From contig JAUMYR010000002.1 of NCBI GenBank assembly GCA_030528545.1, positions 1 to 64,000 of the forward strand: DNA of 64,000 nucleotides. The letters are read 5' to 3'. Shown piece after piece: positions 38,766 to 47,493 of the stretch. How positions within the stretch are numbered: the stretch's first letter is position 1; each line of letters begins with the position of its first letter. This stretch comes from Propionibacteriaceae bacterium (GTDB taxonomy: Bacteria > Actinomycetota > Actinomycetes > Propionibacteriales > Propionibacteriaceae). Made by a program: the position numbers and the translations under genes. The notes beneath the pieces are model-generated. The model was not told where the DNA came from and made no database searches. It worked only from the letters and a program-made list of their open reading frames with translations.

Positions 38766-39040
38766 GGCCGCCTCGCCCAGCAGCCGTTGTGCCAGTGGCG
38801 CCGGTGTTCCAGGCCGCTGTGGCTGCCCAGGGGCGGGATCTTCGGCCACACCACGATGTGGGCCACACCGGCCCCGATGGTGCCCTGACAGCCTGGACAC
38901 AGATAGGCCTTGGCCGCACGGGCACCAGAGACTGGGCGGGTCACCCAGGAGCCGTCGCTCTTGGACGCCGAGGTCTGATCGAGGGACAGGCTGAGCGGGC
39001 GGGCCACCCGCAGGTGTTTGCTGGGACGCCGTCGCGCCAT
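38762..39040 (-). CDS. Small zinc-ribbon-like protein next to nucS
   Basis: The 92-residue basic protein contains AYLCPGCQGTIGAGVAHIV and RRHWHNGCW. The C-X2-C plus H-W-H-X2-C spacing suggests a zinc-binding fold. I recall similar proteins beside nucS in Streptomyces, some misnamed ATP/GTP-binding proteins. Function is unknown. It lies between nucS and the hydrolase gene in a tight leftward operon: it begins at the nucS stop and overlaps the hydrolase start. Confidence 0.7.
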   Translation of the reverse strand: MARRRPSKHLRVARPLSLSLDQTSASKSDGSWVTRPVSGARAAKAYLCPGCQGTIGAGVAHIVVWPKIPPLGSHSGLEHRRHWHNGCWARRP

Positions 39041-39735
39041 CAGAAGAGCCGTTCGCTTGGGTCGTCCAGGCCACGCAGCGCGTCGTAGTCGACGACGTGG
39101 ACCTCGATGCCCCGATCCGTGGCGAGGGTGCGGGCCTGCGGCGCGATGGACTGGGCGGCGAGGACGCCGCGCACCGGCCGAAGCAGCGGGTCCCGGTTGA
39201 GCAGGTCGAGATAGCGGGTGAGCTGTTCCACGGATTCCAGCGTGGCTCGCCGTTTCACCTCCACCGCGACGTGTTTGACCTCGGCGATCTCGGGGGCGCT
39301 GGGCCGCAGCATGATGTCGACCGGGCCGATGGCGGTCGGGAACTCCCTGCGGACCAGTTGCACCTCGCCGAAGGTCTCGGGGTGTTCGGCTAGCAATTGC
39401 TGCAGGTGAGCCTCAACGCCGTCCTTCTGCAGGCCGGGATCGGCGCCGAACTCGTGTTCGGTATCGAGGAAGATCTCACCGACCTGGATGACCAGGGAAT
39501 CGCCGGTCTTGGCGTCCACCCGCCACACCTCGCTGAAGCCATGCTCGGGGTCTCCTGGCTGTACCTGCAGCGTGCAGGGCGCGCTCATCCAGTTGAGGGG
39601 CTTGTAGGCGCGGTCATCGGCGTGCACCGAGACCGATCCGTCGGCCTTGATCATGATGAGCCGCTTGGCCCGGGGAAGGTGGGCGCTCAACCTGCCCGCA
39701 TAGTCGACCTGACACTCCGCAATCACCAACCGCAC
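39040..39735 (-). CDS. nucS: Endonuclease NucS (non-canonical mismatch repair)
   Basis: The protein of about 231 residues closely matches mycobacterial NucS (Rv1321). An N-terminal DNA-binding domain holds [20 protein letters not shown] and KPLNWM, and the RecB-like nuclease domain holds [25 protein letters not shown] and [19 protein letters not shown] with the Asp-Glu-Lys active-site residues. NucS cuts double-stranded DNA at mismatches in actinobacteria that lack MutS/MutL. The GTG at 39735 has AGTAGG 9 bases upstream; the TTG at 39744 is the alternative and matches the mycobacterial N-terminal length better. Confidence 0.94.
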   Translation of the reverse strand: MRLVIAECQVDYAGRLSAHLPRAKRLIMIKADGSVSVHADDRAYKPLNWMSAPCTLQVQPGDPEHGFSEVWRVDAKTGDSLVIQVGEIFLDTEHEFGADPGLQKDGVEAHLQQLLAEHPETFGEVQLVRREFPTAIGPVDIMLRPSAPEIAEVKHVAVEVKRRATLESVEQLTRYLDLLNRDPLLRPVRGVLAAQSIAPQARTLATDRGIEVHVVDYDALRGLDDPSERLF

Positions 39736-39745
39736 GGCAGGCAAC

Positions 39746-41038
39746 CTACTTGCTGTCGAGGTGCGGCAGCAACACCTCGCGGTAGAGCAGCAGCAGCGCT
39801 GCCGCGGTCGGGATCGCGATGAGCGCCCCGATCACCCCGAACAGGATGCCGCCGATGATGGCCGACAGCACCACCAGCACCCCCGGCACCCGAACCGTGC
39901 GGCCCATCACGCTGGGATAGAGCACATAGGCGTCGAACTGCTGATAGCACAGGAAGTAGATGATGGTGATAGTCCCGGTGGTGGGCGAGACCCCGAAGCC
40001 CACCAGAGCGACCGCGGCCATGGCCAAGGAGGAGCCGACCAGCGGAATGAAACAGAACAGGGCCACCACGAAGGCCAGCGCGAGCGCGTAATCCTTGAGT
40101 CCGACGAACTGCATGAAGATGAACGCGCAGGTCGCCGCGATGGACACGACGATGAACATCCCGGTCAGGTAGCCCCCGATGCCCCGGAAGATCTCGTCGG
40201 CGAGGTAGCGGACGCGGGAGCGTCGGCTGGCGGGGGCCAGGTGGTAGATCGCGTTCTTGATCGCGGGCAGGGAAGCCAGGAAGTAGATCGTCAGAACCAG
40301 GGTCATGATGACCGAGAACACCAGGTTCGCCAGCAGCTTGCCCGCACCGAGGATGCCGCCGAAGGTCTGCTCGACGAGCTTGTCCGAGACCAGGAAGTCG
40401 TTGACCTTGCGGATGATCTGATAGTCGCGGTTCCACTGCGCGAACTGCTCGTTCTGCAACAGGTTATTGAGCCAGAACGGGATATTGCCGCTGAGGGCCT
40501 GGACCTGTTCGGTGATGATCGGGACGAGTGCCAAGACCCCACCGGCGACGATAGCCAAGACGCTGAGCGCGACGAAGGCGACCGCTAGGCCGCGGGGCCA
40601 GCGCCGCCGCACCAGGAACTCGACCACGGGGCTGAGCCCGAGGGCGAGGAAGAGGCTCATGACCGCGAGGATGATGATGTTCTGGACCTGTGACAGCGCG
40701 CCGAACAGCAGCACCGCCATAATCACGCCCATGGCCCCGAAGAACCCCGTCGAGAAAGGCGAGTGTTGCAGCAGCCGGTTGGGGTGCTCCACTGCGACCG
40801 GCGGCGGGGGCGGTGCGGAGATAGCCGATACCGGCTCCTCCCGGTTAGGAACCAGCCTGCCCAGGCTGTTTCGCAGCCGTCCGCCGACCCTCCTCAGCAA
40901 CCCGTTGCGAGTGGGCGCCGGGAGCGGATCTGGGGGAGTCTCCGCGCTCGGATAGGGGGTCGGGGCGCTCGGAACCGGCGAGGCGGTTGGCAGGCTCGCC
41001 GGTTCTGGTTCCCGTTCCAGCGCCGTCTCAGGCTTCAT
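39746..41038 (-). CDS. AI-2E (PerM) family transporter
   Basis: The 430-residue protein has a Pro-rich cytoplasmic N terminus of about 90 residues and then 7-8 membrane segments in the AI-2E/PerM arrangement. These include [39 protein letters not shown] and the C-terminal [20 protein letters not shown]. Substrate is unknown; the family covers proposed signal exporters and sodium-proton antiporters. The ATG lies inside the 3' end of the DivIVA-like gene (11-bp overlap). Confidence 0.85.
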   Translation of the reverse strand: MKPETALEREPEPASLPTASPVPSAPTPYPSAETPPDPLPAPTRNGLLRRVGGRLRNSLGRLVPNREEPVSAISAPPPPPVAVEHPNRLLQHSPFSTGFFGAMGVIMAVLLFGALSQVQNIIILAVMSLFLALGLSPVVEFLVRRRWPRGLAVAFVALSVLAIVAGGVLALVPIITEQVQALSGNIPFWLNNLLQNEQFAQWNRDYQIIRKVNDFLVSDKLVEQTFGGILGAGKLLANLVFSVIMTLVLTIYFLASLPAIKNAIYHLAPASRRSRVRYLADEIFRGIGGYLTGMFIVVSIAATCAFIFMQFVGLKDYALALAFVVALFCFIPLVGSSLAMAAVALVGFGVSPTTGTITIIYFLCYQQFDAYVLYPSVMGRTVRVPGVLVVLSAIIGGILFGVIGALIAIPTAAALLLLYREVLLPHLDSK

Positions 41039-42107
41039 CGGACCCCGTCACGGTGGGCTGGTCCTCGCTGAGGGTGGGGAACTCACGGCCCGCCTGCTCA
41101 GCGAGGGCGCGCATCGCGTCCAGCTGGGCGAGGACCCCGGCTCGTTGCCGCTCCAGGACGGCCACCTCGCGCACCAGGACCTCTTTGCGGGTCGCGATGT
41201 CGGCCTCCAGCTGTTCAAGGGCCTCGGCGGCCTGGGATCTGGCGCGGGCAAGGTATTCCTCGGCCTCACGCACGGCCGCCGCGTGGGTCTTGCTGGCCTC
41301 TTCGGAGGCCTTGATCCGGATGGATTGGGCCCGTTCAGTCTCGGCCACGATCCGCTTCTGGACCGCGGCCAGCTGATCCTTGGCCTCGGCCATCATCGTG
41401 ACGACGGAGTCGCGGGTCTTGGCCGCGGCCTCGGTGGCCGAGGCCAGTCTCTGCTCGGCGGCGCTGGCGGCCGCGGCGATCGTCGCCTGTGCGTCCCGCT
41501 CGGCGGCGTGGTGGATTCGCTCAGCCTCGGTCTGGGCCGACAGCGTGATCGCCTCGGCGTTGCGTTCGGCCTCGCTGACGAGCACGGACGCGTCGGTTCT
41601 GGCCGCGGCACGCAACTGCTCGGCATCTGCCTGCGCGGCGTCGGTCATCTCCTTGGCCTCCCGCACCGACCTCTCGCGGCTGGCCCGGGCGTCGGCGAGG
41701 GCGTTGAGCCGCACGTCCTCGGCTTCGCGGTTGGCCAGAGACCTGATCTCGCCGATCGATCGTTCGGCCTCCCCTCTGATCCGCTCGGCCTCGGCCTCCG
41801 CCTTGGCCACTAGATCAGCCGCCTGGGACTCGGCGGCCCCGAGCAGGGACTGCACGTGGGCGCCCAGTTTGGTGAAGTTCGTGGTGCCCGCCTCGCGACG
41901 GACGAAACTCATCTCCCGGCGCTGGTGCCTGACGACCTGCTTGAGCGAGGCGATGGTCGTCTCCAAGTCGCGGACATAGGCGTCGACCGCCGCCCGGTCA
42001 TAACCCCGTAACGCGACGGGGAAGTTGCCAGCGGCCGAGGCCGCATCGTCGAAGATGTTGAGCCCAGTCTCCTCGGGCTCGACGTACTCGGGCGTCAGGT
42101 CACTCAC
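41028..42107 (-). CDS. DivIVA-domain coiled-coil protein (FilP/Scy-like)
   Basis: The 359-residue protein has a DivIVA-type N-terminal segment (NFPVALRGYDRAAVDAYVRD). It then continues as about 280 residues of Ala/Glu/Arg-rich coiled coil, with repeats such as ATEAAAKTRDSVVTMMAEAK. Proteins of this kind organise polar growth or a cytoskeleton in Streptomyces. The GTG at 42107 has a good GAGGAG site upstream; a longer start at 42182 lacks one. It is upstream of the AI-2E gene and downstream of the epimerase gene. Confidence 0.8.
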   Translation of the reverse strand: MSDLTPEYVEPEETGLNIFDDAASAAGNFPVALRGYDRAAVDAYVRDLETTIASLKQVVRHQRREMSFVRREAGTTNFTKLGAHVQSLLGAAESQAADLVAKAEAEAERIRGEAERSIGEIRSLANREAEDVRLNALADARASRERSVREAKEMTDAAQADAEQLRAAARTDASVLVSEAERNAEAITLSAQTEAERIHHAAERDAQATIAAAASAAEQRLASATEAAAKTRDSVVTMMAEAKDQLAAVQKRIVAETERAQSIRIKASEEASKTHAAAVREAEEYLARARSQAAEALEQLEADIATRKEVLVREVAVLERQRAGVLAQLDAMRALAEQAGREFPTLSEDQPTVTGSDEA

Positions 42108-42185
42108 CGATGATCTCCTCGCGTCGGGTGCTTCAGACCCGAGGCTACCGTGTCCCACGGCGAGTGACCTGACGGCACGCACATC

Positions 42186-42629
42186 TCAGTGGGCTTCGGG
42201 GGCCAGTTCGACCAGTTCGAGCAGGACCCCTCCGGCGTCCTTCGGGTGGACGAAATTGATCCGGCTGTTGGAGGTGCCGCGCTTGGGCTCGGGGTAGAGC
42301 AGGCGGACTCCGCGGCTGCGCAGAACCTCGCACACGTGATCGATGTCGGCGACCCGATAGGCCAGCTGCTGCATGCCCTGCCCGTTCTTGGCGAGGAACT
42401 TGCCGATGGCCGAATCCTCACGCAGCGGGGCCAGCAGCTGGATCTTGGCGTTCTCCGCGCCCTGGGTCCCCGTGCCGATCATGGCCTCGGCGACGCCCTG
42501 TTCCTCGTTGACCTCACGATGCAGTTCCCGCCAGCCGAAGACCTCAGTGTGGAACTTGATGGCCTCGTCCAGGTCTGGAACCGCCAAGCCAACGTGATCG
42601 ATGCAGATGAAAAGATCTGAGTTTTCCAT
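42186..42629 (-). CDS. mce: Methylmalonyl-CoA epimerase
   Basis: The 147-residue VOC-fold enzyme interconverts (2R)- and (2S)-methylmalonyl-CoA, linking propionyl-CoA and succinyl-CoA metabolism. It begins MENSDLFICIDHVGLAVPD and matches the propionibacterial enzyme closely. The metal ligands His12, Gln in AKIQLLAP and Glu in LLELVEL are present. The histidine equivalent to His91 of the Propionibacterium shermanii enzyme is replaced: LHHMAWRV there reads MQQLAYRV here. In mycobacterial homologues I recall the same Gln-Gln, so this may be a normal variant. Confidence 0.93.
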   Translation of the reverse strand: MENSDLFICIDHVGLAVPDLDEAIKFHTEVFGWRELHREVNEEQGVAEAMIGTGTQGAENAKIQLLAPLREDSAIGKFLAKNGQGMQQLAYRVADIDHVCEVLRSRGVRLLYPEPKRGTSNSRINFVHPKDAGGVLLELVELAPEAH

Positions 42630-42720
42630 GACCTAAGACTTGCACACTCTCCGGCGAGTTGCCCTGGGGGGTTGATATAGATGAGGCAGGATTGTCACCT
42701 GTAGTCAGGAGGGAGCGTTC

Positions 42721-42876
42721 ATGGGTGCCTGGATCAAGAAGATCGCCATCGTGGTCGTGGTCGCGTTCGCGGTGTTCTACCTGTTCACACGCCCTGACCA
42801 GGCCGCCCAGGCGGTGCGTTCTTTCTTCAGCGCGTTCGGGGCGATCGGGAAGTTCTTCAACTCCCTAGCTGGCTGA
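42721..42876 (+). CDS. 51-residue single-pass membrane peptide
   Basis: The peptide has a basic N terminus and one hydrophobic helix (IAIVVVVAFAVFYLF). An amphipathic C-terminal part follows, AVRSFFSAFGAIGKFFNSLAG. GAGGGAG lies 7 bases upstream of the ATG at 42721. Its TGA overlaps the ATG of the PH-domain gene (TGATG), so the two are translationally coupled and probably act together at the membrane. I recognise no family. Confidence 0.65.
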   Translation: MGAWIKKIAIVVVVAFAVFYLFTRPDQAAQAVRSFFSAFGAIGKFFNSLAG

Positions 42877-43418
42877 TGGGTTTCCTCAGCGGCCTGCTCG
42901 ACCCCCAGATCGAGCGTCACCTGCTGGCGGTCGAGAACGAGCAGGTGCTCGATCATGTGTATAAACACTGGATGGCTGTGTTCTGGCCGATCATGGCGCT
43001 GATCTGTTGCGTCCCGCTGTTTTTGTCCATGATCTTCGCCGGAGCGCTTTTCTGGCTCCCGCTGCTGTGCGGGCTGGCGCTGGCGGCCTGGGCCTTATGG
43101 CGGATCCACGTACAGCACATGGACCGGTTCGTCATCACCAACATGCGGGTCTTCCGGGTCCACGGCGTGTTCAATCAGCACCTCGCCACCATGCCGATCA
43201 ACCGCATCCTTGATATCTCGGTCTCCCAGTCGCTGCTGGGACAGCTCTTCGGCTATGGCCACTTCGTGTTCGAGACCGCGGCCCAGGATCAGGGCCTTCG
43301 GGTCATCCGTTTCGTCGGGGACCCGAACCGGCGAGACCTGCTGATTCAGCAGATCATCCAGAAGGCCGGCCTGCGTGCCCGCGTCTCCCGGGAGGACATC
43401 ATGAACGGCGGCGCCTGA
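42876..43418 (+). CDS. PH-domain (bPH2/DUF304) membrane protein
   Basis: The 180-residue protein has two adjacent membrane helices (about 31-71) followed by a bacterial pleckstrin-homology-like domain. That domain contains MDRFVITNMRVFRVHGVFN, PINRILDISVSQSLLG and GYGHFVFETAAQDQGL. This is the bPH2 pattern. Function is unknown. It is co-translated with the 51-residue peptide before it and ends in a hairpin containing its own stop codon. Confidence 0.82.
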   Translation: MGFLSGLLDPQIERHLLAVENEQVLDHVYKHWMAVFWPIMALICCVPLFLSMIFAGALFWLPLLCGLALAAWALWRIHVQHMDRFVITNMRVFRVHGVFNQHLATMPINRILDISVSQSLLGQLFGYGHFVFETAAQDQGLRVIRFVGDPNRRDLLIQQIIQKAGLRARVSREDIMNGGA

Positions 43419-43429
43419 TGGCGCCGCCG
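43406..43429. terminator. GC-rich hairpin with the stop codon in its loop
   Basis: CGGCGGCGCC and GGCGCCGCCG form a perfect 10-bp stem around the loop TGAT, which contains the TGA of the PH-domain gene. It lies between this gene and convergent pgm. No T run follows on either strand. Confidence 0.5.
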
Positions 43430-43441
43430 TCGCTGTGAGGT

Positions 43442-45067
43442 TTAGGACAAGACCCCGGAGACCAGTTCCTTGGCTTCCTCCTGCACTTGGGCGAGGTGCT
43501 CGGGCCCGACCAGGGACTCGGCGTAGATCTTGTACTTATCCTCGGTCCCAGACGGACGCGCGGCGAACCAGGCGTTCTGTGTCACGACCTTGAGCCCGCC
43601 GATCGCGGCTCCATTGCCCGGGGCCTCGGTCAGGATCTGGGTAACCGCCTCTCCGGCGAAGGAGGTCGCCGCCACATCGGAGGCGCTGAGCTTGCTCAGG
43701 CGCGCCTTCTGCTCGCGATTGGCGTCGCTATCGATCCTGGCGTAATAGGACTTGCCGAACTCGGCCTCCAGATCGGCATAACGCTCGCTCGGAGACGACC
43801 CGGTGACCGCCATGATCTCGGAGGCGAGCAAGGCCAGCAAGATCCCGTCCTTGTCAGTGGTCCAGGTCGAACCATCGAGGGCGAGGAAGGACGCGCCCGC
43901 GGACTCCTCCCCTCCAAAGCCCAGGGAACCGGAGATGAGGCCTGGAACGAACCACTTGAACCCGACCGGCACCTCGACCAGGGTCCGCCCGATGCTTTCG
44001 GCGACCTTGTCGATGAGGGAACTAGACACCAGTGTCTTACCGACCGCGGCCTGCGGGGACCAACCCGGCCGGTGGGTGAACAGGTAACCGATGGCGACCG
44101 CGAGATAGGCGTTGGGGTTCATCAGTCCGGCGTCACTGGTGACGATGCCATGGCGGTCGGAGTCGGCGTCGTTGCCGGTGGAGATGTCGTAGGCGGCCCG
44201 GTTCGCGATCAGCGAGGCCATGGCGTTGGGGGAACTGCAATCCATCCGGATCTTGCCGTCGGTATCCAGCGTCATGAACCGCCAGGTCGGATCGACCTTG
44301 GGGTTGACCACCGTGAGGTCCAAGCCGAGGCGTTCGGCGATATAGGCCCAGTACTGGACCGAGGCGCCGCCCATCGGGTCGGCACCGATGCGCACTCCCG
44401 CCTGCCTGATCGCGTCGAGGTCGAGAGCATTGGCCAGGTCCTCGCAATAGGCGCTCAGGTAGTCCCAGCGGACGACATCGGCGGCGGCCCGCTCATAGGC
44501 TGTTCGCCGGATCGAGGCCGGATCGCGCAGCAACTCGTTTGCCCTGGCCGCGATGACCTTGGTCGCATCGGTATCGGCGGGACCGCCGTTCGGCGGGTTG
44601 TACTTGAATCCGCCATCCCGGGGAGGGTTGTGCGAAGGGGTGACGACGATGCCGTCAGCCTTGGCCTCATGCTCCCGGTTATAGCGGATGATCGCACGCG
44701 ACACGGCCGGGGTTGGGGTGTAGTCCTCGTCGCGTTCGGCCAGCACCTGCACCCCGTGGGCGTGCAGCACCTCGATCGCGGTGCGCCAGGCTGGGCCGCT
44801 GAGCGCATGGGTGTCCTTACCGATGAAGATCGGGCCGGTGACCCCCTGGGAAGCCCGGTACTCGACGATGGCCTGGGTGGTTGCGGCGATGTGAGCGTCG
44901 TTGAAGGCGCTGTCGAGGCTGGAGCCACGGTGCCCGGAAGTGCCGAAGACCACTTGCTGGTCGGGATTGTCGGGGTCAGGGACCAGGTCGTAGTAGGCCG
45001 AGAGGACGTCGTCGACATCAATGAGGTCGGTTTCCTGGGCGAACTGCCCTGCGCGTGGATGTGCCAT
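43442..45067 (-). CDS. pgm: Phosphoglucomutase (alpha-D-glucose phosphate-specific)
   Basis: The 541-residue enzyme interconverts glucose 1- and 6-phosphate. The phosphoserine loop is VVTPSHNPPRDGGFKYNPP near residue 140, the magnesium loop is GNDADSDRHGIV near residue 300, and the sugar loop is GGEESAGASFL near residue 385. The ATG at 45067 (MAHPRAGQFAQ) fits the family N terminus; the frame is open to 45154 without conservation. It supplies glucose 1-phosphate for the trehalose and glucan genes that follow. Confidence 0.95.
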   Translation of the reverse strand: MAHPRAGQFAQETDLIDVDDVLSAYYDLVPDPDNPDQQVVFGTSGHRGSSLDSAFNDAHIAATTQAIVEYRASQGVTGPIFIGKDTHALSGPAWRTAIEVLHAHGVQVLAERDEDYTPTPAVSRAIIRYNREHEAKADGIVVTPSHNPPRDGGFKYNPPNGGPADTDATKVIAARANELLRDPASIRRTAYERAAADVVRWDYLSAYCEDLANALDLDAIRQAGVRIGADPMGGASVQYWAYIAERLGLDLTVVNPKVDPTWRFMTLDTDGKIRMDCSSPNAMASLIANRAAYDISTGNDADSDRHGIVTSDAGLMNPNAYLAVAIGYLFTHRPGWSPQAAVGKTLVSSSLIDKVAESIGRTLVEVPVGFKWFVPGLISGSLGFGGEESAGASFLALDGSTWTTDKDGILLALLASEIMAVTGSSPSERYADLEAEFGKSYYARIDSDANREQKARLSKLSASDVAATSFAGEAVTQILTEAPGNGAAIGGLKVVTQNAWFAARPSGTEDKYKIYAESLVGPEHLAQVQEEAKELVSGVLS

Positions 45068-45102
45068 GAGACCAATCTTGCCCCTAATGCCAGAATGGGG
45101 CC

Positions 45103-45981
45103 ATGACTTCGGCCAGTTTCTCATCTTCAGTTGACTTTTCGACCCTTGCCGCACCGGCTGGTGGTTCCTATGTGCTTGAGGTGAACGAGTCCAGCTTCGA
45201 CACCCTGATGCGCAAGTCCATGCAGCATCCGGTGGTGCTGGAGCTCACCTCCGCCCGGGCCCATGGCGCCGCCCAGCTGTCGGCCACGCTGGCCGAGATC
45301 GCCAACGCCTCGGCTGGCCGGTTCCTTCTCGGCAGGGTTGACATCGACGCTTCGCCCAGGATCGCCCAGGCGCTTCAGGTCCAGGCCGTCCCGATGGTGG
45401 TGGCCGTGATCGCAGGACAGTTCGCTCCGCTGTTCCAGGGCACCGCGGACAAGGCCGACATCGAGAAACTCCTGGAACAGCTCTTCCAGGCCGCGGCGGC
45501 CAATGGCGTGATCGGCAAGGCCGAGCCCGTCGCCGCCGCCCCGGCCCCCAACGGGAAGGAAACTGCCTCCGATCCCCGTTTCGCTGCCGCCGACGAAGCC
45601 CTAGTCGCCGGGGACTACCGGCGCGCGGTCGAGGAGTTCGACAAGATCCTCGCCGCGACGCCCAACGACGCCGAAGCCCTCGCCGGACGAGCCCAGGCGG
45701 CGCTGCTGGTGCGCAGCCTCACCTTTGACCCGGCGACGATCTCCGCCAAAGCCATCCAGAATCCCACCGATGTCGCGGCGCAGCTCGAGGCCGCCGACCT
45801 CGAGATCATCAACGGCGCCTACCAGGAGGCCTTCGACCGCCTTCTCGGGCTGGCCGCCGATGTGGACGCCGAGGCCCGTGACCAGGTGCGGGTGCGGCTG
45901 CTGGAACTGTTCGAGGTCGTAGGACGAAGCCACCCGCTGGTGCTCAAGGCGCGCCGCAGGCTGAGCGGCCTGCTGTTCTGA
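45103..45981 (+). CDS. YbbN/CnoX-like thioredoxin-fold protein with TPR-like C terminus, no CXXC
   Basis: The 292-residue protein has a thioredoxin-like N-terminal domain (residues 20-130; VDIDASPRIAQALQVQAVPMVVA). An Ala/Pro linker and a tetratricopeptide-like helical C-terminal domain (DEALVAGDYRRAVEEFDKIL and on) follow. The active-site WCXXC is replaced by SARAHGAAQL, so it cannot do disulfide exchange. Proteins of this shape act as chaperone holdases in E. coli (CnoX). Divergent from pgm. Confidence 0.8.
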   Translation: MTSASFSSSVDFSTLAAPAGGSYVLEVNESSFDTLMRKSMQHPVVLELTSARAHGAAQLSATLAEIANASAGRFLLGRVDIDASPRIAQALQVQAVPMVVAVIAGQFAPLFQGTADKADIEKLLEQLFQAAAANGVIGKAEPVAAAPAPNGKETASDPRFAAADEALVAGDYRRAVEEFDKILAATPNDAEALAGRAQAALLVRSLTFDPATISAKAIQNPTDVAAQLEAADLEIINGAYQEAFDRLLGLAADVDAEARDQVRVRLLELFEVVGRSHPLVLKARRRLSGLLF

Positions 45982-45987
45982 GCTGTC

Positions 45988-46027
45988 CTGGGGCGGGTGT
46001 CCGCGATGACCGGGGCGCCCGTCCCAG
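45988..46027. terminator. Hairpin between convergent ybbN-like gene and otsA
   Basis: CTGGGGCGGG (45988-45997) pairs with CCCGTCCCAG (46018-46027), with one G-T wobble. It lies in the 70-bp gap between convergent genes. No T run is visible. Confidence 0.4.
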
Positions 46028-46051
46028 CGCACGCCGCCACCGTCACCTGGA

Positions 46052-47455
46052 TCAGGGGACGCACGAGGCCAGGGTCGACAAGAAGCTGTCGGCCCAGCGC
46101 TCGATGGTATTTTCCCTGACCTGCTTCTTGAGTGCTCTCATCCGGCGGCGGCGCACCGCCAGGGGATCCCTCGCAGCCCGCAGCAGGATCTCCTTCATGC
46201 CGTCGAGGTCGTAGGGGTTCACGAGATAGGCCTGCCGAAGCTCGCGGGCCGCGCCAGCGAACTCGCTCAGCACCAGCGCCCCGGCGGTGTTCGGGTGGCA
46301 GGCGATGTATTCCTTGGCCACCAGGTTCATGCCGTCCCGCAGCGGGGTCACGACCATGACATCGGCGATCCGGTACAGGGCCGCCATGCTGGCCCGGGAG
46401 AAGGAGGCATGGCGGTACACGATCGCTGGCCTCCCGACCCCGCCCACCTCGGAGTTGATTCTGCCGACCAGCAGATCGATGTCGTCGCGCAGCTTACGGT
46501 ACTCGTCCACCCGCTCCCGCGAGGGCGTGGCGATCTGGAAGAAAACCACATCGGCGGGGTCGAGCCTACCCTCGGCGAACAGCTCTCCCATGGCCCGGAT
46601 GCGCTGCCTGAGGCCCTTGGTGTAATCCAGCCGGTCGGCTCCGAGAAAGATCGTCTTCGGGTGGCCGAGCTCGGCGAGTAACTGCTCTGCCTCAGCGACC
46701 ACCTCGGGACTCTGCGCCAGTGCCGCGAATCCGGCGGTGTCGATGGAAATGGGAAAGGCCCGCGCGATGCAGGTGTGATCGCCCATACTCACCCGGTCGC
46801 GTTCCACGTTGTGAGCGGTGTAACGCTTCGCCAGACGCAGGAAATTGCTGGCCCCTCCTGGCAGCTGAAAACCGACCAGGTCAGCGCCGAGCAGCCCTTC
46901 GAGGAGCCTGCGCCGCCAGGGGATCTGAAGGTAGAGCTCCACCGGAGGGAAAGGAATGTGCAAGAAGAAACCTATCTTGAGGTCGGGCCGCAGCGCGCGC
47001 AATAGCTGGGGAACCAGCAGTAGCTGATAATCCTGGACCCACACCGTCGCATCAGGGGCAGCCACCCGGGCGGCGTGCTCGGCGAAGCGGGCGTTCACCC
47101 GCTGATAGGCGTCCCACCACTCCCGGTGAAACTCGGGAAAGGCTACCGAGTCGTGAAAGAGCGGCCACAGTGTCGCGTTCGAGAAGCCCTCGTAGTACTC
47201 CTCGACTTCCTCGAAGCTGAGGGGAACCGGTTCGATGCGGAAACCGTCGTGGTCGAAGGGCTCGACGTGTTCGTCCGCGGCTCCGTGCCAGCCGACCCAG
47301 GCCCCTCCCATCCGCCTCATGACCGGCTCCAGGGCCGTGACCAGCCCACCCGGCGAGGTGCGCCACGACACCGATCCGTCGGCCCCGGCGATCCGGTCCA
47401 CCGGTAGCCGGTTGGCAACCACCACGAAAGTCGCTTTTCCTGGCTTGCTCTTCAT
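46052..47455 (-). CDS. otsA: Trehalose-6-phosphate synthase
   Basis: The 467-residue GT20 enzyme makes trehalose 6-phosphate from UDP- or ADP-glucose and glucose 6-phosphate. Visible motifs are [23 protein letters not shown] (donor loop), [15 protein letters not shown] and [13 protein letters not shown], then [13 protein letters not shown]. The ATG at 47455 has a strong ribosome-binding site, AAGGAGGTCAG. It is divergent from otsB with only 38 bp between starts, so both promoters must overlap coding sequence. Confidence 0.95.
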   Translation of the reverse strand: MKSKPGKATFVVVANRLPVDRIAGADGSVSWRTSPGGLVTALEPVMRRMGGAWVGWHGAADEHVEPFDHDGFRIEPVPLSFEEVEEYYEGFSNATLWPLFHDSVAFPEFHREWWDAYQRVNARFAEHAARVAAPDATVWVQDYQLLLVPQLLRALRPDLKIGFFLHIPFPPVELYLQIPWRRRLLEGLLGADLVGFQLPGGASNFLRLAKRYTAHNVERDRVSMGDHTCIARAFPISIDTAGFAALAQSPEVVAEAEQLLAELGHPKTIFLGADRLDYTKGLRQRIRAMGELFAEGRLDPADVVFFQIATPSRERVDEYRKLRDDIDLLVGRINSEVGGVGRPAIVYRHASFSRASMAALYRIADVMVVTPLRDGMNLVAKEYIACHPNTAGALVLSEFAGAARELRQAYLVNPYDLDGMKEILLRAARDPLAVRRRRMRALKKQVRENTIERWADSFLSTLASCVP

Positions 47456-47481
47456 CTGACCTCCTTGTCCGAGTTCCACCA

Positions 47482-47487
47482 TAGTCT
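47482..47487 (+). promoter_or_regulatory. -10 element of otsB, leaderless type
   Basis: TAGTCT at 47482-47487 ends 6 bases before the otsB ATG at 47494. On the other strand TATGGT (complement of 47478-47483) overlaps it and could serve otsA. No clear -35 element is visible in either direction. Confidence 0.4.
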
Positions 47488-47493
47488 TGGACC

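Noticed and set aside
43487..45106. Open frame of 539 codons on the plus strand opposite pgm
   Set aside because: Antisense to phosphoglucomutase, with Gly/Asp/Arg-biased composition typical of a shadow frame.
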